Below, in pieces: positions 38,722 through 47,858 of a DNA stretch of 64,000 nt (within the stretch, counting starts at the first letter, position 1; the number at the start of each line of letters is the position of its first letter). The stretch covers positions 27,360 through 91,359 of the forward strand of contig NZ_QWLB01000008.1 of NCBI RefSeq assembly GCF_003574355.1, in the 5' to 3' direction. The notes under the pieces are model-generated. The model was not told where the DNA came from. It was given only the letters and a program-made list of their open reading frames with translations, and did not search any database. The position numbers were made by a program, and so were the translations under genes. Origin of the DNA: Meiothermus granaticius NBRC 107808. GTDB taxonomy: Bacteria > Deinococcota > Deinococci > Deinococcales > Thermaceae.

Positions 38722-39921
38722 CTACTTAACCGCCTCGGCCTTACGCTGGGCTTCCTCGAGGGCCTGCCGGGCCGGAACCCCGCCCTTGAGGGCCTTCTCC
38801 AGGGCATCCTCGAGAAAGTTGCGCCAGACGGCAAACTGCGGCACCCGGGGGCGCGGCTGGGCAACGGCCACCTGCTCAAAAGCCACCTTGCGGTAGGGGT
38901 TTTCCTTGTAAAAACCGTCCAAGAGCGGTGTGGCCGACTGGCGCAGCGGCACATAATAAGAGGCCATCACCCAGGTTTTGATGTTTTCCGGCTCCATCAG
39001 GAACTTCCAGAATTCCAAAGCCCCTCGCTGCTGCTCAGGGCTGGCTCCGCGCAGCACCACCAGCTGGGCCCCTCCCAAGGGCACCTTGCCTCCAGGCTCC
39101 CGGGGCACCGGGGCCACCCCCAGCTTGAACGCGAACGAGGCCTGCTCCGCAGCGGGCCAGTTGGCAATGGAAGCCATCACCATCATGCCCTTGGTGCGGA
39201 TGAAATCCACCTGAGCAAAGGTCGCCTCCGAAAGGTTGCGGACGCTGATGACCCCTTCCTTGCCCAGATTCTGGAGGAACTCGAGGGCCTGAACCACCTC
39301 GGGCGAGGTGAAGTTGGGCTTACCATCGGGGGTAACCAGGTTGCCCCCCCGGCTGGTGACCATGGCCTCGAAGGTCCACGACTCGGTAAGGGCGATAAAG
39401 CCTTTGGCCGCTCGGCTGTTGAGCGCACGGGCTACCTCCCCAAACTCCTTCCAGTTGCTGGGCACTTTGAGCCCCTTAGCCCGTAGCTGGTCCTGGTTGA
39501 AAAAGAGGACCGGGGTGCTGGTGTTGAAGGGCAGCCCATATCGTTTCCCGTTCAGACGGCCATACTCCCAGGCCGCAGGGAACAGATCGTCGGTGAAGCT
39601 TTTGGGCAGGCTCGAGGTCAGATCGTCCAGCGGCAGCACCGCCCCCTCGGCTACCAGGCGGGGAAACAGGAGAATTTCCGCCTGAAACAAGGTGGGAGCC
39701 CCTCCGGAGCGCAGGGCGGCGATGACCTTAGTCTCGCCCTCACGGTAATCCCCCACGTATCGCGGGGTGACTTTGTAAGCGCTCTGCTTGGCGTTGAAGG
39801 CCGCAGCAAAGGCTTCTATGGCCCTCCCCGCAGGACCGTCCATGCTGTGCCAAAACGACACTTCCGTCTGGGCCAGGGCCAGACCGCTTAGAACCAACAG
39901 CCCCACAAACCAACGCTTCAC
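38722..39921 (-). CDS. Extracellular solute-binding protein, UgpB/sugar type (copy 1)
   Basis: A 399-residue binding protein from the GTG that has AGGAGG 7 nt upstream; this gives a normal signal peptide (MKRWFVGLLVLSGLALAQ). The mature part opens TEVSFWHSMDGPAGRAIEAF, as in glycerol-phosphate and sugar binding proteins. It is the most divergent of three tandem paralogues. It is close to the cytochrome c gene downstream (12 nt). Confidence 0.92.
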   Translation of the reverse strand: MKRWFVGLLVLSGLALAQTEVSFWHSMDGPAGRAIEAFAAAFNAKQSAYKVTPRYVGDYREGETKVIAALRSGGAPTLFQAEILLFPRLVAEGAVLPLDDLTSSLPKSFTDDLFPAAWEYGRLNGKRYGLPFNTSTPVLFFNQDQLRAKGLKVPSNWKEFGEVARALNSRAAKGFIALTESWTFEAMVTSRGGNLVTPDGKPNFTSPEVVQALEFLQNLGKEGVISVRNLSEATFAQVDFIRTKGMMVMASIANWPAAEQASFAFKLGVAPVPREPGGKVPLGGAQLVVLRGASPEQQRGALEFWKFLMEPENIKTWVMASYYVPLRQSATPLLDGFYKENPYRKVAFEQVAVAQPRPRVPQFAVWRNFLEDALEKALKGGVPARQALEEAQRKAEAVK

Positions 39922-39998
39922 TCTGGGCCTCCTGATGCTTGAGGACATTGTACCGAGTTTGGCATCATCCGCCGGTCAGGGCCGACTCGAGCCCCCAG

Positions 39999-41192
39999 CT
40001 ACCGCTCGATGTTTAGGGCTTTTTTCTGGGCTTCCTCCAGCGCTGCCTTGGCGTCCATACCGCCCTTGAGGGCCTTCTCTAGGGACTGCTCCAAAGCGTC
40101 GTACCAAACCGTGGCCTCTGGGTCGGAGATCCAGCGCACGGCGTACTCGAGCTGGGAGATCGCCACCTGACGGCGCGGATCGGCCTTGTAAAACGCCCCC
40201 AACAGTGGAAGGGCCGCCTTGCGCATAGGCAGGGCGTAGGTGGCCTGGACGTAGCGGGCGATGTTGGCCGGCTCCATCATGAACCTCCAGAAAGCCACCG
40301 CACCCCGGATCTGGGCATCGCTCGCGCCCCGCAGCACCATCAGGGTGCCTCCCGCCAAGGGGACCTTGCCGTCCGAGGTACGGGGCATCGGGGCCACCCC
40401 CAGCTTGAAGGGGATCGGAACCCGCGCCTCGAGGATCGGCCACTGGGTTACCGGGGCCACCACCATAAAGGCTTTGGTACGCACGAAGTCCGCCGCAGCG
40501 AACTGGGCCTCAGCGATGTTGCGGCTCTGGGCCCAGCCCTTCTGAACCAGGTTTTGCAGGAACTGCAAGCTGGCCACCACCTTGGGATCGGTAAAGTTGG
40601 GTTTGCCGTCTGGGCCGATCAGGCTTCCCCCCCGGCTCATCACCACCGCATTGAAGCTGTAGATATCCGAGGAAACAATGTACCCCTTGGCCGCACGGGT
40701 GGTGAGCTTTTGTGCGGCTGCGGCCACCTCATCCCAGGTCTTGGGCACCGTGATGCCCCGGGCCGCAAACTGATCGGCGTTGTAGAACAAGACCGGCACA
40801 TGCAGCTCCACTGGCAAGGCGTAGGTTTTTCCCGCGTAGCGGCTGGTCTCGAGCAGGTTGGGGTAGAAGTCATCGGGTAGGTTGCCCAGATAAGCATCCA
40901 GTGGGAGCGCCAACCCCTCCTTAACCCCCCGGCTCACAAACGAGACCTCGGCATAGTAAAGGGCAGGAGCCCCACCGGCCCGCAGGGCGGCCAGCAGCTT
41001 GATCCCACCTTCACGCAGATCCCCCACATAGCGCGATTCAACCCGGTAGTCCTTTTGCTTGGCGTTGAACTCGGCCACCAGGCTCTCCAGCACGCCCTGG
41101 CCGGGGGGGTCTACGGTATGCCAAAACGGGATCACGGTCTGGGCCAGGGTCAAGCCCGACAAACTGACAAAGAGGGCAAGCAGGCGTCTCAT
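39999..41192 (-). CDS. Extracellular solute-binding protein, UgpB/sugar type (copy 2)
   Basis: A 397-residue paralogue with signal peptide MRRLLALFVSLSGLTLAQ and mature start TVIPFWHTVDPPGQGVLESL. It shares long identical stretches with copy 3 (for example LTTRAAKGYI and SRNIAEAQF), so these two are recent duplicates. No permeases of its own are nearby. Confidence 0.92.
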   Translation of the reverse strand: MRRLLALFVSLSGLTLAQTVIPFWHTVDPPGQGVLESLVAEFNAKQKDYRVESRYVGDLREGGIKLLAALRAGGAPALYYAEVSFVSRGVKEGLALPLDAYLGNLPDDFYPNLLETSRYAGKTYALPVELHVPVLFYNADQFAARGITVPKTWDEVAAAAQKLTTRAAKGYIVSSDIYSFNAVVMSRGGSLIGPDGKPNFTDPKVVASLQFLQNLVQKGWAQSRNIAEAQFAAADFVRTKAFMVVAPVTQWPILEARVPIPFKLGVAPMPRTSDGKVPLAGGTLMVLRGASDAQIRGAVAFWRFMMEPANIARYVQATYALPMRKAALPLLGAFYKADPRRQVAISQLEYAVRWISDPEATVWYDALEQSLEKALKGGMDAKAALEEAQKKALNIER

Positions 41193-41255
41193 GGTGAGGG
41201 GATCCTCAGGGGGTTACACGGGTTGAGGCGTTAGGCTCGAGCCCCGCCCACTCCT

Positions 41256-42458
41256 TCACTTCTTATCCACGCTAAGGGCCCGGCGCTGGGCTTCCTCGAG
41301 CACCGCCTTGGCATCGGCCCCACCCTTGAGCGCCCTCTCCAGGGCATCCTCCAGGTAGCTGTACCACACCGTAAACCCTGGATCTTGAATCCACACATCG
41401 GCGTTCTCGGCCTGACCAAAAGCCACCCGGCGGCGCGGATCGGCCTTGTAGAAATCCTCGAGCAGGGGCTGGGCAGAGCGGCGCATGGGCAGGTAGTAGG
41501 TGGCCTTGGTCCATTTGGCGATGTTGGCCGGCTCCATCATGAACTTCCACAGCGCCACAATGCCCTTGAGCTGGGCCTCATTGGTGCCTTTGAGCGCCAC
41601 CAAGGTCCCCCCCGCCAGCGGTACCTTACCGCCCGGCTCGAGCGGAACCGCTGCCACCCCCAGCTTGAAGGGGATCGGAGCCCGGCTTTCGATCAGAGGC
41701 CAGATGGTGATGGGGGCAATCCCCATGAAGGCCTTGGTACGCAGAAAATCGGCCACCGAGAACTGGGCCTCAGCAATGTTGCGGCTCTGGGCGGCTCCCT
41801 TGCGCACGAGGTCCTGCAGGTATTGCAGGCTGGCCACCACCTTGGGATCGGTGAAGTTGGGCTTGCCGTCCTTGGTGACGATGCTCCCCCCCTGGGCCAT
41901 CACCACCGCGTTAAAGCTGTAGATGTCTGAGGAGGCAATATACCCCTTGGCCGCACGGGTGGTGAGCTTTTGTGCGGCTGCGGCCACCTCGGCCCAGGTC
42001 TTGGGCACCGCGATGCCCCGGGCCGCAAACTGATCGGCGTTGTAGAAAAACACCGGCACCGACAGGCCAATCGGCAGGCCATAGGTTTTCCCTGCCAGCC
42101 GTCCGGTCTGGAGGAAACCCGGATAAAAGTCATTGGGGAGGGTTCCCAGATAGTCGTCTAAGGGAAGGGCAATCCCATCCTGAACCATTCGGCCCAAGAA
42201 AGAGATCTCGGCATGAAATACGTTGGGGGCGCCCCCCGAGCGCAGGGCAGCCAGCAGCTTGAGCCCCCCTTCCCGGTAATCCCCCACGTACTTGTAGTTG
42301 ATCTTGTACTCCTTCTGTGAAGCGTTGAAATCATCCAGTATGGATTCCAGCGCCTCCTGACCGGGAGGCCCAGCCGTATGCCAGAAGGTAATCTCCACAG
42401 GTTTTTGGGCCAGGGCAAGCCCCATTAGGGCCAAAATAGCGAACAGCGCACGACGCAT
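41256..42458 (-). CDS. Extracellular solute-binding protein, UgpB/sugar type (copy 3)
   Basis: A 400-residue paralogue. The ATG with GGAGGA 8 nt upstream gives signal peptide MRRALFAILALMGLALAQ; an upstream start would add 19 unlikely residues. It lies nearest the permease genes (95 nt) and may be the original partner of that importer. Confidence 0.92.
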   Translation of the reverse strand: MRRALFAILALMGLALAQKPVEITFWHTAGPPGQEALESILDDFNASQKEYKINYKYVGDYREGGLKLLAALRSGGAPNVFHAEISFLGRMVQDGIALPLDDYLGTLPNDFYPGFLQTGRLAGKTYGLPIGLSVPVFFYNADQFAARGIAVPKTWAEVAAAAQKLTTRAAKGYIASSDIYSFNAVVMAQGGSIVTKDGKPNFTDPKVVASLQYLQDLVRKGAAQSRNIAEAQFSVADFLRTKAFMGIAPITIWPLIESRAPIPFKLGVAAVPLEPGGKVPLAGGTLVALKGTNEAQLKGIVALWKFMMEPANIAKWTKATYYLPMRRSAQPLLEDFYKADPRRRVAFGQAENADVWIQDPGFTVWYSYLEDALERALKGGADAKAVLEEAQRRALSVDKK

Positions 42459-42511
42459 CAGCACGATCCTCCAAGGCTCCAGGCATGACCCCAGAACCCA
42501 ATCAGTGTGAC

Positions 42512-42537
42512 ACACCCCTCATGAGAAGGTTGGGTGT
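42512..42537 (-). promoter_or_regulatory. Stem between the permease and binding-protein genes
   Basis: ACACCC / GGGTGT with a 14-nt loop in the 95-nt gap. Such stems often stabilise or separate the binding-protein message from that of the permeases; this is inference. Confidence 0.3.
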
Positions 42538-42553
42538 ACAGGTCAGGCTACAG

Positions 42554-43348
42554 TCAACCCTTCAGCCCTTCCTCAAAGGTCTCCACGATCCGGCGCTCAT
42601 AAGCCAGATAGAGAAGGACCAGCGGCAAGGTCGCAGCCAAGGCCGCCGCCGAGAGCGGGCCCCAGTCGGCGGGGTTTTGCCGCTGAAGGTCTGTGATCCA
42701 GGTCTGCACGGTCTTGATGCCGGGCGCTCCAGCCACGATCCGTGGGTATAGCACCAGATTCCAGTGGGCTGCAAAGGCCAGTACCCCAGCCGCGATGAGT
42801 TGGGCCCTTAGCAGTGGAAACAGAATTTGCCCCAGCAGCACCCGGTGCCCCGCCCCGTCCAAGCGGGCGGCCTCGAGCAGCTCCTCCGGTACGCCCCGCA
42901 TCCCCTGAAACAGCAGGAACACAATGTAAGGGCTGGCTGCAAAGGGTAGAATCAAGGCCCAGACCGTGTCCAGCAGGTGCAAGCCTTGCAGTAGCCCATA
43001 CAGCGGCACCAGCAGCAGCTCCATCGGGATGGCCAGCGTCACCAGAAAAAAGGGCAACAGCCGCGCCCCCTCCCGGATCGAGTAGGCGGCTAAGAATCCG
43101 GTGAACAGCTGGAGGAGCGTAACAGACCCACTGGCCAACAGGGAGAACACCAACCGCCCCCAAAAGCCGTCCCAAAAACCCTCCTTGGCCAGAACCGCGA
43201 AATTCGCCAGGCTCGGCTTGAACGCTCCGAAGATGTTGCCGGTGAAGACCTGCTCGGGTGGAATAAAAGCCGCATAGGCCATCCAAAGAAACGGTAGCCC
43301 TACCAGCGCGGCCACCCCAAACACAAAGATGTGCCCCAGCCAACGCAT
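42554..43348 (-). CDS. ABC importer permease, MalG/UgpE type
   Basis: A 264-residue permease with six hydrophobic segments and the EAA loop VPEELLEAARLDGAGHRVLLGQILFPLL. The ATG used here gives MRWLGHIFVFG; an in-frame GTG five codons earlier is possible. Forms the channel with the upstream MalF-type protein. There is no ATPase gene in this cluster, so a shared ATPase (MalK/UgpC type) encoded elsewhere must serve it. Confidence 0.93.
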   Translation of the reverse strand: MRWLGHIFVFGVAALVGLPFLWMAYAAFIPPEQVFTGNIFGAFKPSLANFAVLAKEGFWDGFWGRLVFSLLASGSVTLLQLFTGFLAAYSIREGARLLPFFLVTLAIPMELLLVPLYGLLQGLHLLDTVWALILPFAASPYIVFLLFQGMRGVPEELLEAARLDGAGHRVLLGQILFPLLRAQLIAAGVLAFAAHWNLVLYPRIVAGAPGIKTVQTWITDLQRQNPADWGPLSAAALAATLPLVLLYLAYERRIVETFEEGLKG

Positions 43349-43379
43349 CAAGCCCACCCCCACCCCAGCCGCGCAGTCC

Positions 43380-44255
43380 TCATCGCTCCTCCCGCAGCAG
43401 CCGGGCCTGCGCTAGGGCAAACGCCAGGGTCAGAATCAGGATTACCACCGTGAGTGCCGCCGCGTAGCCCAACCGACCGATCTCGAACCCGGTCTTGTAG
43501 AGGTAGTAGCCCAGCACCTCAGTCCCCCCAAAGGGCCCGCCTCGAGTGAGCAGGAACACCGCGGTGTAGGACTGCAGGGTGAGCACCGTGCCAATCACCA
43601 CCAAAAAGGTGAGGGCCGGACGCAGCAGCGGCAGGGTGATGAAACGAAAGGTTTGAAGGGGGTTGGCCCCATCCACCGCTGCGGCCTCGGTCAAGGCTTT
43701 GGGGATGGCCTTCAACCGGGCTGAAACCACCAGCACCCCATACCCGATATGCCTCCATAAGGTAAAAAGCATGATCAGCACCAGCGCCCAGCCCACGCTT
43801 TGGTCCCAGCGGGGTACTGGAACCACGGCGGCCAACGCGCCGTACTCCGGGGAGAACAGGGTATACCAGGCCACTGCTGCCCCCCCCAAAGTCACCAGCC
43901 CCGGCAGAAAGAGCAGGGCCTTGATCCCGCGCTCGTAGGGCTGCCCATCGAGGGCCAGAGCCAGCAGCACCGACAGGAGGATGAAAGGGGGCAGGGTTAT
44001 CAGGGAGAAAATTAGGGTGGTGCGGAGGCTTTTGTAGAAGTCTGGGTCTTGCAGAATTTGGCGGTAGTTCTCGAGCCCGATGGGCCTGGGAGCGGAAAGC
44101 CCCGACCAATCCCAGGTGGAAAAGCGCAGCACATCAACGAAAGGGTAGAGCAGGAATAATCCCAGCAGCAGCACTGCCGGAAGGGCAAACCACTGGGCAG
44201 ACGAGCGCGGGCCAAACCGGGCCCGCGACTTGAAAGGTCGGGCAGTGCGCTGCAT
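43380..44255 (-). CDS. ABC importer permease, MalF/UgpA type
   Basis: A 291-residue permease with six hydrophobic segments and an EAA loop (KALTEAAAVDGANPLQTFRFITLPLL). It starts 17 nt after the upstream secreted-protein gene, so the operon continues from there. It pairs with the MalG-type gene downstream. Confidence 0.93.
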   Translation of the reverse strand: MQRTARPFKSRARFGPRSSAQWFALPAVLLLGLFLLYPFVDVLRFSTWDWSGLSAPRPIGLENYRQILQDPDFYKSLRTTLIFSLITLPPFILLSVLLALALDGQPYERGIKALLFLPGLVTLGGAAVAWYTLFSPEYGALAAVVPVPRWDQSVGWALVLIMLFTLWRHIGYGVLVVSARLKAIPKALTEAAAVDGANPLQTFRFITLPLLRPALTFLVVIGTVLTLQSYTAVFLLTRGGPFGGTEVLGYYLYKTGFEIGRLGYAAALTVVILILTLAFALAQARLLREER

Positions 44256-44272
44256 AAGGCCCGAGGTTCAAC

Positions 44273-44788
44273 CTACCATAGGTAGAGCAGCGATAGCTTG
44301 AGCGGGTAGCGATCCGATACCGCCACCTCTAAAGCCACCGGATCCAAGTACAACCGCCCCCCGAGCCCATAGGCCAGGTTGAATCCCCCCTTGTAGCCAA
44401 GCCCCAGGTAACCCGAGATGGCCCCACCGGGAAACTCGACGGTGGCCATGGGCCCCAGGTGACTGCCAAAGGTGCTGTCTAGGGTGTTGAAGCTGGCATC
44501 CAGACCCACCCCTACCGAAAAGGGGAGGTCCGCCAGGGTCAAGGCAGGCAGCAGGTTGGCCTTGAACAAGGCCCAGACCTCTGCGCCATTAAACGCCGTG
44601 GGCACGATGACCTCGGCGTCTAGTCCGGTGTCTATCCCCAAGGGGCTAAAGGGTAGGGTTGCGCTCCCCTCGAGCACGATCCCCCGGCTGATCCCAAAGC
44701 CGATGCCCACAGTATTTTCAGGGTATACCGGAACCTGAGCCAGGGCTAACCCGGCCAACACCGCCACCACCGCCATCCATCGTCTCAT
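44273..44788 (-). CDS. Secreted, beta-rich protein, unknown function
   Basis: A 171-residue protein with signal peptide MRRWMAVVAVLAGLALAQ. The mature part has repeating beta-strand patterns rich in glycine and ends SLLYLW, with an aromatic last residue as in outer-membrane barrels. GGAGG lies 5 nt before the ATG. It is 17 nt upstream of the permease pair and so may form the outer-membrane side of the same uptake route. Confidence 0.65.
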   Translation of the reverse strand: MRRWMAVVAVLAGLALAQVPVYPENTVGIGFGISRGIVLEGSATLPFSPLGIDTGLDAEVIVPTAFNGAEVWALFKANLLPALTLADLPFSVGVGLDASFNTLDSTFGSHLGPMATVEFPGGAISGYLGLGYKGGFNLAYGLGGRLYLDPVALEVAVSDRYPLKLSLLYLW

Positions 44789-44863
44789 CCTGGCCTCCAA
44801 AACCGGCCCCATCATAGCAAGGCTTGGCTGAGGGGAGCGTGTGAGGAGCCAGACAGGCCACCG

Positions 44864-46000
44864 CTACTTTTTGGGATGGTATTTCTTCAAATACTCGGCC
44901 AGTTTGAGGGTCTGGCCGCCCGCAAAGCTCAGGGTGAGGTTATCCCCGATGTATCCGTCTTTGTTGGTGTCTTCCGTAGAGCCGCTAAACTTCACGGTTT
45001 GGCCATCTACCGTCAAGGTGCTGTCCGCAAAAACAATGGAAGAGGGATTGGTGGTGAACTTGTTGGCCACCACCGCGAAGGCCAGCGCGTGGGTGCCGTT
45101 GTCCGTGCTCACGGTACCGCTGAGGTTGCTGGCGATGATCCCACCATATTCACCGCACCTGCCCCGCAATACCGTACCATTGGTGCTTAGGTCCCACTTG
45201 GCATTGATGGTCTTTCCGGCTGAGTTGGCCGTGAGGTCCCCTTTGGTGGTGAGGGTGTTGCTGGTGACCGTGGTCTCAAAATTCCTGACGTTCAGGAGGG
45301 TTGAGCCATCAGCGCGCTTCAGGCTGACCACCAATCGCTGGCTGTCGGGCACATCAATCACATAGCTGTTGCTAACGCAGCTGCTCTTCGGGTAGCTCAC
45401 GTTGCGATTCAGGGTCATCAGGGTTTGTAGGTTTTTGCCGCTGGCATCGTCGGCCAGGGTCAGCTTGCCGATGAGCTTGGTGGGGACCTCGAGAGTCGAG
45501 GATGGGTCTTGGAGCAGGTGGCCGGTCACGGTAGCCAAAGCCACCCCGCTGCTCGAGCCATTCCAGTCTAGGTACAGCTCGGCGTACTTACCGCCCGGGG
45601 TCTTCCATTTCACATCGTAGTCATCCCCTGCGCTTTGCAGACAGGCCCCAGAGGTGCAATCCCAGTTCCCCCGCGGCAGCGTGGCGCTGACTTGGGCAGC
45701 CACCCCCTGGGCCCCCAGCAGGCCGCCCACCTGGCTGAAGAAATCTGGGAGCCCCAGGAAGTCTGCCAATCTCAGGGTAAAGGGCGCTTGTAGGGTGGAG
45801 AAATAGCTGGCGATTTCCCCGTTGCTGCCGTCCCGTACCGTGCTTGCACTGGCATCATAGCTCTGCGTAGCGGTTTTTAGGTCCGCCTCGCTGGCCGTCG
45901 CGCCGCCCAAGGGGGGGTTTGGATCTCCCCCCATAGAGGTAGGCTTGGAGCAAGCCGCTAACACCAGCACCAGCAGAAGGGACCATCGCTGTTTTACCAT
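44864..46000 (-). CDS. Lipoprotein, unknown function
   Basis: A 378-residue protein with a lipobox LAAC (C17) after MVKQRWSLLLVLVLA. It contains paired cysteines (CTSGACLQ) that may form a disulfide. The rest is beta-rich with many Thr, Ser and Asn residues. GGAAGG lies 6 nt before the ATG; another ATG five codons earlier lacks an SD. It is the first gene of the minus-strand run and lies 75 bp before the next secreted-protein gene. No family recognised. Confidence 0.75.
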   Translation of the reverse strand: MVKQRWSLLLVLVLAACSKPTSMGGDPNPPLGGATASEADLKTATQSYDASASTVRDGSNGEIASYFSTLQAPFTLRLADFLGLPDFFSQVGGLLGAQGVAAQVSATLPRGNWDCTSGACLQSAGDDYDVKWKTPGGKYAELYLDWNGSSSGVALATVTGHLLQDPSSTLEVPTKLIGKLTLADDASGKNLQTLMTLNRNVSYPKSSCVSNSYVIDVPDSQRLVVSLKRADGSTLLNVRNFETTVTSNTLTTKGDLTANSAGKTINAKWDLSTNGTVLRGRCGEYGGIIASNLSGTVSTDNGTHALAFAVVANKFTTNPSSIVFADSTLTVDGQTVKFSGSTEDTNKDGYIGDNLTLSFAGGQTLKLAEYLKKYHPKK

Positions 46001-46306
46001 GAGAGCCTTCCCCATTCAAAACGTACCGGAAAGAGCAAAGCCAAAGATAGGGGGCCAGCTTAAGGAGTTCTTAACAAGCCTCGAACCTCTAAAGCGCCTC
46101 TGTGCTTGGGGGACTTATCGAGGCAGCCTATGATCACGTGTTTAAGCTTCCTCATGGAATTTGTTTTGGTGTAGTCACAAATTTATGCACACTCGCTCGA
46201 GTGTACTTCGGTGCTCTCACACCACAAGCAGGGTGTCTGGGCTGGGGGTTTACACCCGCTCTAGGCCACCCTGCTCAGCCCATACTGGGGCCATTCAGGA
46301 GGGAGC
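46001..46306. other. 306-bp intergenic region between the lipoprotein gene and aceA
   Basis: Divergent promoter region with noticeably lower GC than its surroundings. It holds the aceA promoter and operator described separately, a leader of about 110 nt with several inverted repeats, and the aceA SD (GGAGGG). No clear promoter was seen for the lipoprotein gene. Short reading frames in it look like chance. Confidence 0.6.
46161..46282 (+). promoter_or_regulatory. aceA promoter, operator-like palindrome and leader stems
   Basis: TTGTTT (46161-46166), 16 nt, TTATGC (46183-46188). The inverted repeat ACACTCG-CT-CGAGTGT (46189-46204) abuts the -10 and includes AGTGTACTT (46200-46208), also found at the promoter of the large gene at 47874. 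In the leader, AGCAGGGTG (46227-46235) can pair with CACCCTGCT (46267-46275), and TGGGCTG (46238-46244) with CAGCCCA (46276-46282); the two pairings compete. Confidence 0.5.
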
Positions 46307-47617
46307 ATGCCTGCACTCACCGCCCAGATGAAGCTCGAGGCCGATAAGCTTGCCAAGGAGTGGGAGATCCATCCCCGCTGGAAAGGCATCCAGCGCGACT
46401 ATACCGCCGAGGACGTGGTGCGCCTGCGCCCCAGCCTTCTGCCCGAGCAGACCCTGGCCAAAGTGGGGGCCGAGCGGCTGTGGGAGCTTTTGCACACCCG
46501 CCCCTACGTGAACACCTTTGGGGCCTACACCGGCGCTCAGGCCGTGCAGATGGTGAAGGCGGGCCTCGAGGCCATCTACCTTTCGGGCTGGCAGGTAGCC
46601 GCCGACGCCAACCTGGGTGCCCAGACCTACCCCGACCAGTCCCTTTACCCCGCCAACTCGGTTCCGGCCGTGGTCAAGCGCATCAACAACGCCCTCATGC
46701 GGGCCGACCAGATCGAGCGCAGCGAGGGCGCGCCTCCGCCAGGCGCGGGCGGGCACTACTGGTACGCCCCCATCGTAGCCGATGCCGAGGCCGGGTTTGG
46801 CGGGCCCCTGAATGCCTTCGAGCTGATGAAGGGCATGATCGAGGCCGGGGCCGCTGGGGTGCACTGGGAAGACCAGCTCTCTAGCGAGAAAAAGTGCGGC
46901 CACCTGGGGGGCAAGGTACTCATTCCGACCTCGCAGCACATTCGCACCCTCAACGCCGCCCGGCTGGCCGCCGATGTTGCAGGCGTGCCCAGCGTGATCA
47001 TCTGCCGCACCGACGCCGAGGCCGCCACCCTGCTCACCAGCGACATTGACGAGCGCGACCAGCCCTTTGTGAAGGAGGGGGAGCGCACCCCCGAGGGCTT
47101 TTATCGGATTCGCAACGGCCTCGAGGCCTGCATCACCCGCAGCCTGGCCTACGCCCCCTATGCCGACCTGCTCTGGATGGAGACCAGCACCCCCGACCTG
47201 GAAGTGGCCCGCAAGTTCGCCGAGGCCATCCACCGCGAGTTTCCCGGCAAGATGCTGGCCTACAACTGCTCACCCAGCTTCAACTGGAAGAAAAACCTCG
47301 ACGACCAGACCATCGCCAAGTTCCAGCGGGAGCTGGGGGCCATGGGCTACAAGTTCCAGTTCATCACCCTGGCGGGCTGGCACAACCTCAACTACCGCAC
47401 CTTCGAGCTGGCCAAGGGCTACCAGGAGCGCGGCATGAGCGCCTTTGTGGAGTTGCAGCAGCTCGAGTTCACCGCCGAAAAGGAGGGCTTCACCGCGGTC
47501 AAGCACCAGCGTGAGGTGGGTGCGGGCTACTTCGACCAGGTGCTGATGGCCATTACCGCCGGACGGGCCTCCACTGCGGCCCTGGTCGGCTCCACCGAGG
47601 AAGCGCAGTTTCATTAG
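46307..47617 (+). CDS. aceA: Isocitrate lyase
   Basis: Splits isocitrate to glyoxylate and succinate, the entry to the glyoxylate cycle for growth on acetate or fatty acids. It has 436 residues. The catalytic motif [11 protein letters not shown] contains C197; WEDQL, the metal-binding acidic residues and the NCSPSFNW motif are present. The ATG follows CAGGAGGGAGC. No malate synthase gene lies in the window. A 53-residue ORF follows 14 nt after the stop. Confidence 0.97.
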   Translation: MPALTAQMKLEADKLAKEWEIHPRWKGIQRDYTAEDVVRLRPSLLPEQTLAKVGAERLWELLHTRPYVNTFGAYTGAQAVQMVKAGLEAIYLSGWQVAADANLGAQTYPDQSLYPANSVPAVVKRINNALMRADQIERSEGAPPPGAGGHYWYAPIVADAEAGFGGPLNAFELMKGMIEAGAAGVHWEDQLSSEKKCGHLGGKVLIPTSQHIRTLNAARLAADVAGVPSVIICRTDAEAATLLTSDIDERDQPFVKEGERTPEGFYRIRNGLEACITRSLAYAPYADLLWMETSTPDLEVARKFAEAIHREFPGKMLAYNCSPSFNWKKNLDDQTIAKFQRELGAMGYKFQFITLAGWHNLNYRTFELAKGYQERGMSAFVELQQLEFTAEKEGFTAVKHQREVGAGYFDQVLMAITAGRASTAALVGSTEEAQFH

Positions 47618-47631
47618 GAAAGGAGCACCCC

Positions 47632-47793
47632 ATGAACCCAGAGAGGACCGACTCGAGCCCCCCCGAGGCCCTGGCCCCTTCCACGCTGGGGCAGGATCAA
47701 ATCCACGGCATCGGCCATCCGGTGCATGGGCTAGCCCTGGCCCAGGCCTGGAGCGAGGCCCTGGAACTCTACGATCTGCAGCCCAGCGAATAG
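47632..47793 (+). CDS. 53-residue microprotein downstream of aceA
   Basis: A small ORF with a good SD (AAAGGAG, 6 nt before the ATG), directly after aceA. The protein is acidic, with a Pro-rich N-terminus and a predicted helix near LALAQAWSEALELYDL. A stable stem-loop follows 22 nt after the stop, so the transcript seems to include it. No family recognised; it may accompany isocitrate lyase. Confidence 0.55.
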   Translation: MNPERTDSSPPEALAPSTLGQDQIHGIGHPVHGLALAQAWSEALELYDLQPSE

Positions 47794-47815
47794 GGGATCA
47801 ACCCCTTCACCCTCC

Positions 47816-47843
47816 GGCCTAAGGCCAATCCCGGCCTTAGGCC
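47816..47843 (+). terminator. Stem-loop after aceA and the microprotein gene
   Basis: A perfect 11-bp stem GGCCTAAGGCC / GGCCTTAGGCC with a 6-nt loop. No T-tract follows, so it may end transcription weakly or protect the 3' end. It lies just upstream of the next promoter. Confidence 0.6.
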
Positions 47844-47858
47844 TCAGCGGTTGTACGG

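Noticed and set aside
46227..46282. H-type pseudoknot in the aceA leader
   Set aside because: The two pairings are interleaved, but no bases are left between the 3' arms, so the loop could not span the first stem; they are read as alternatives instead.
46102..46347. An 81-codon frame running from the aceA leader into aceA
   Set aside because: It overlaps the aceA start in another frame, lacks an SD and has no recognisable product.
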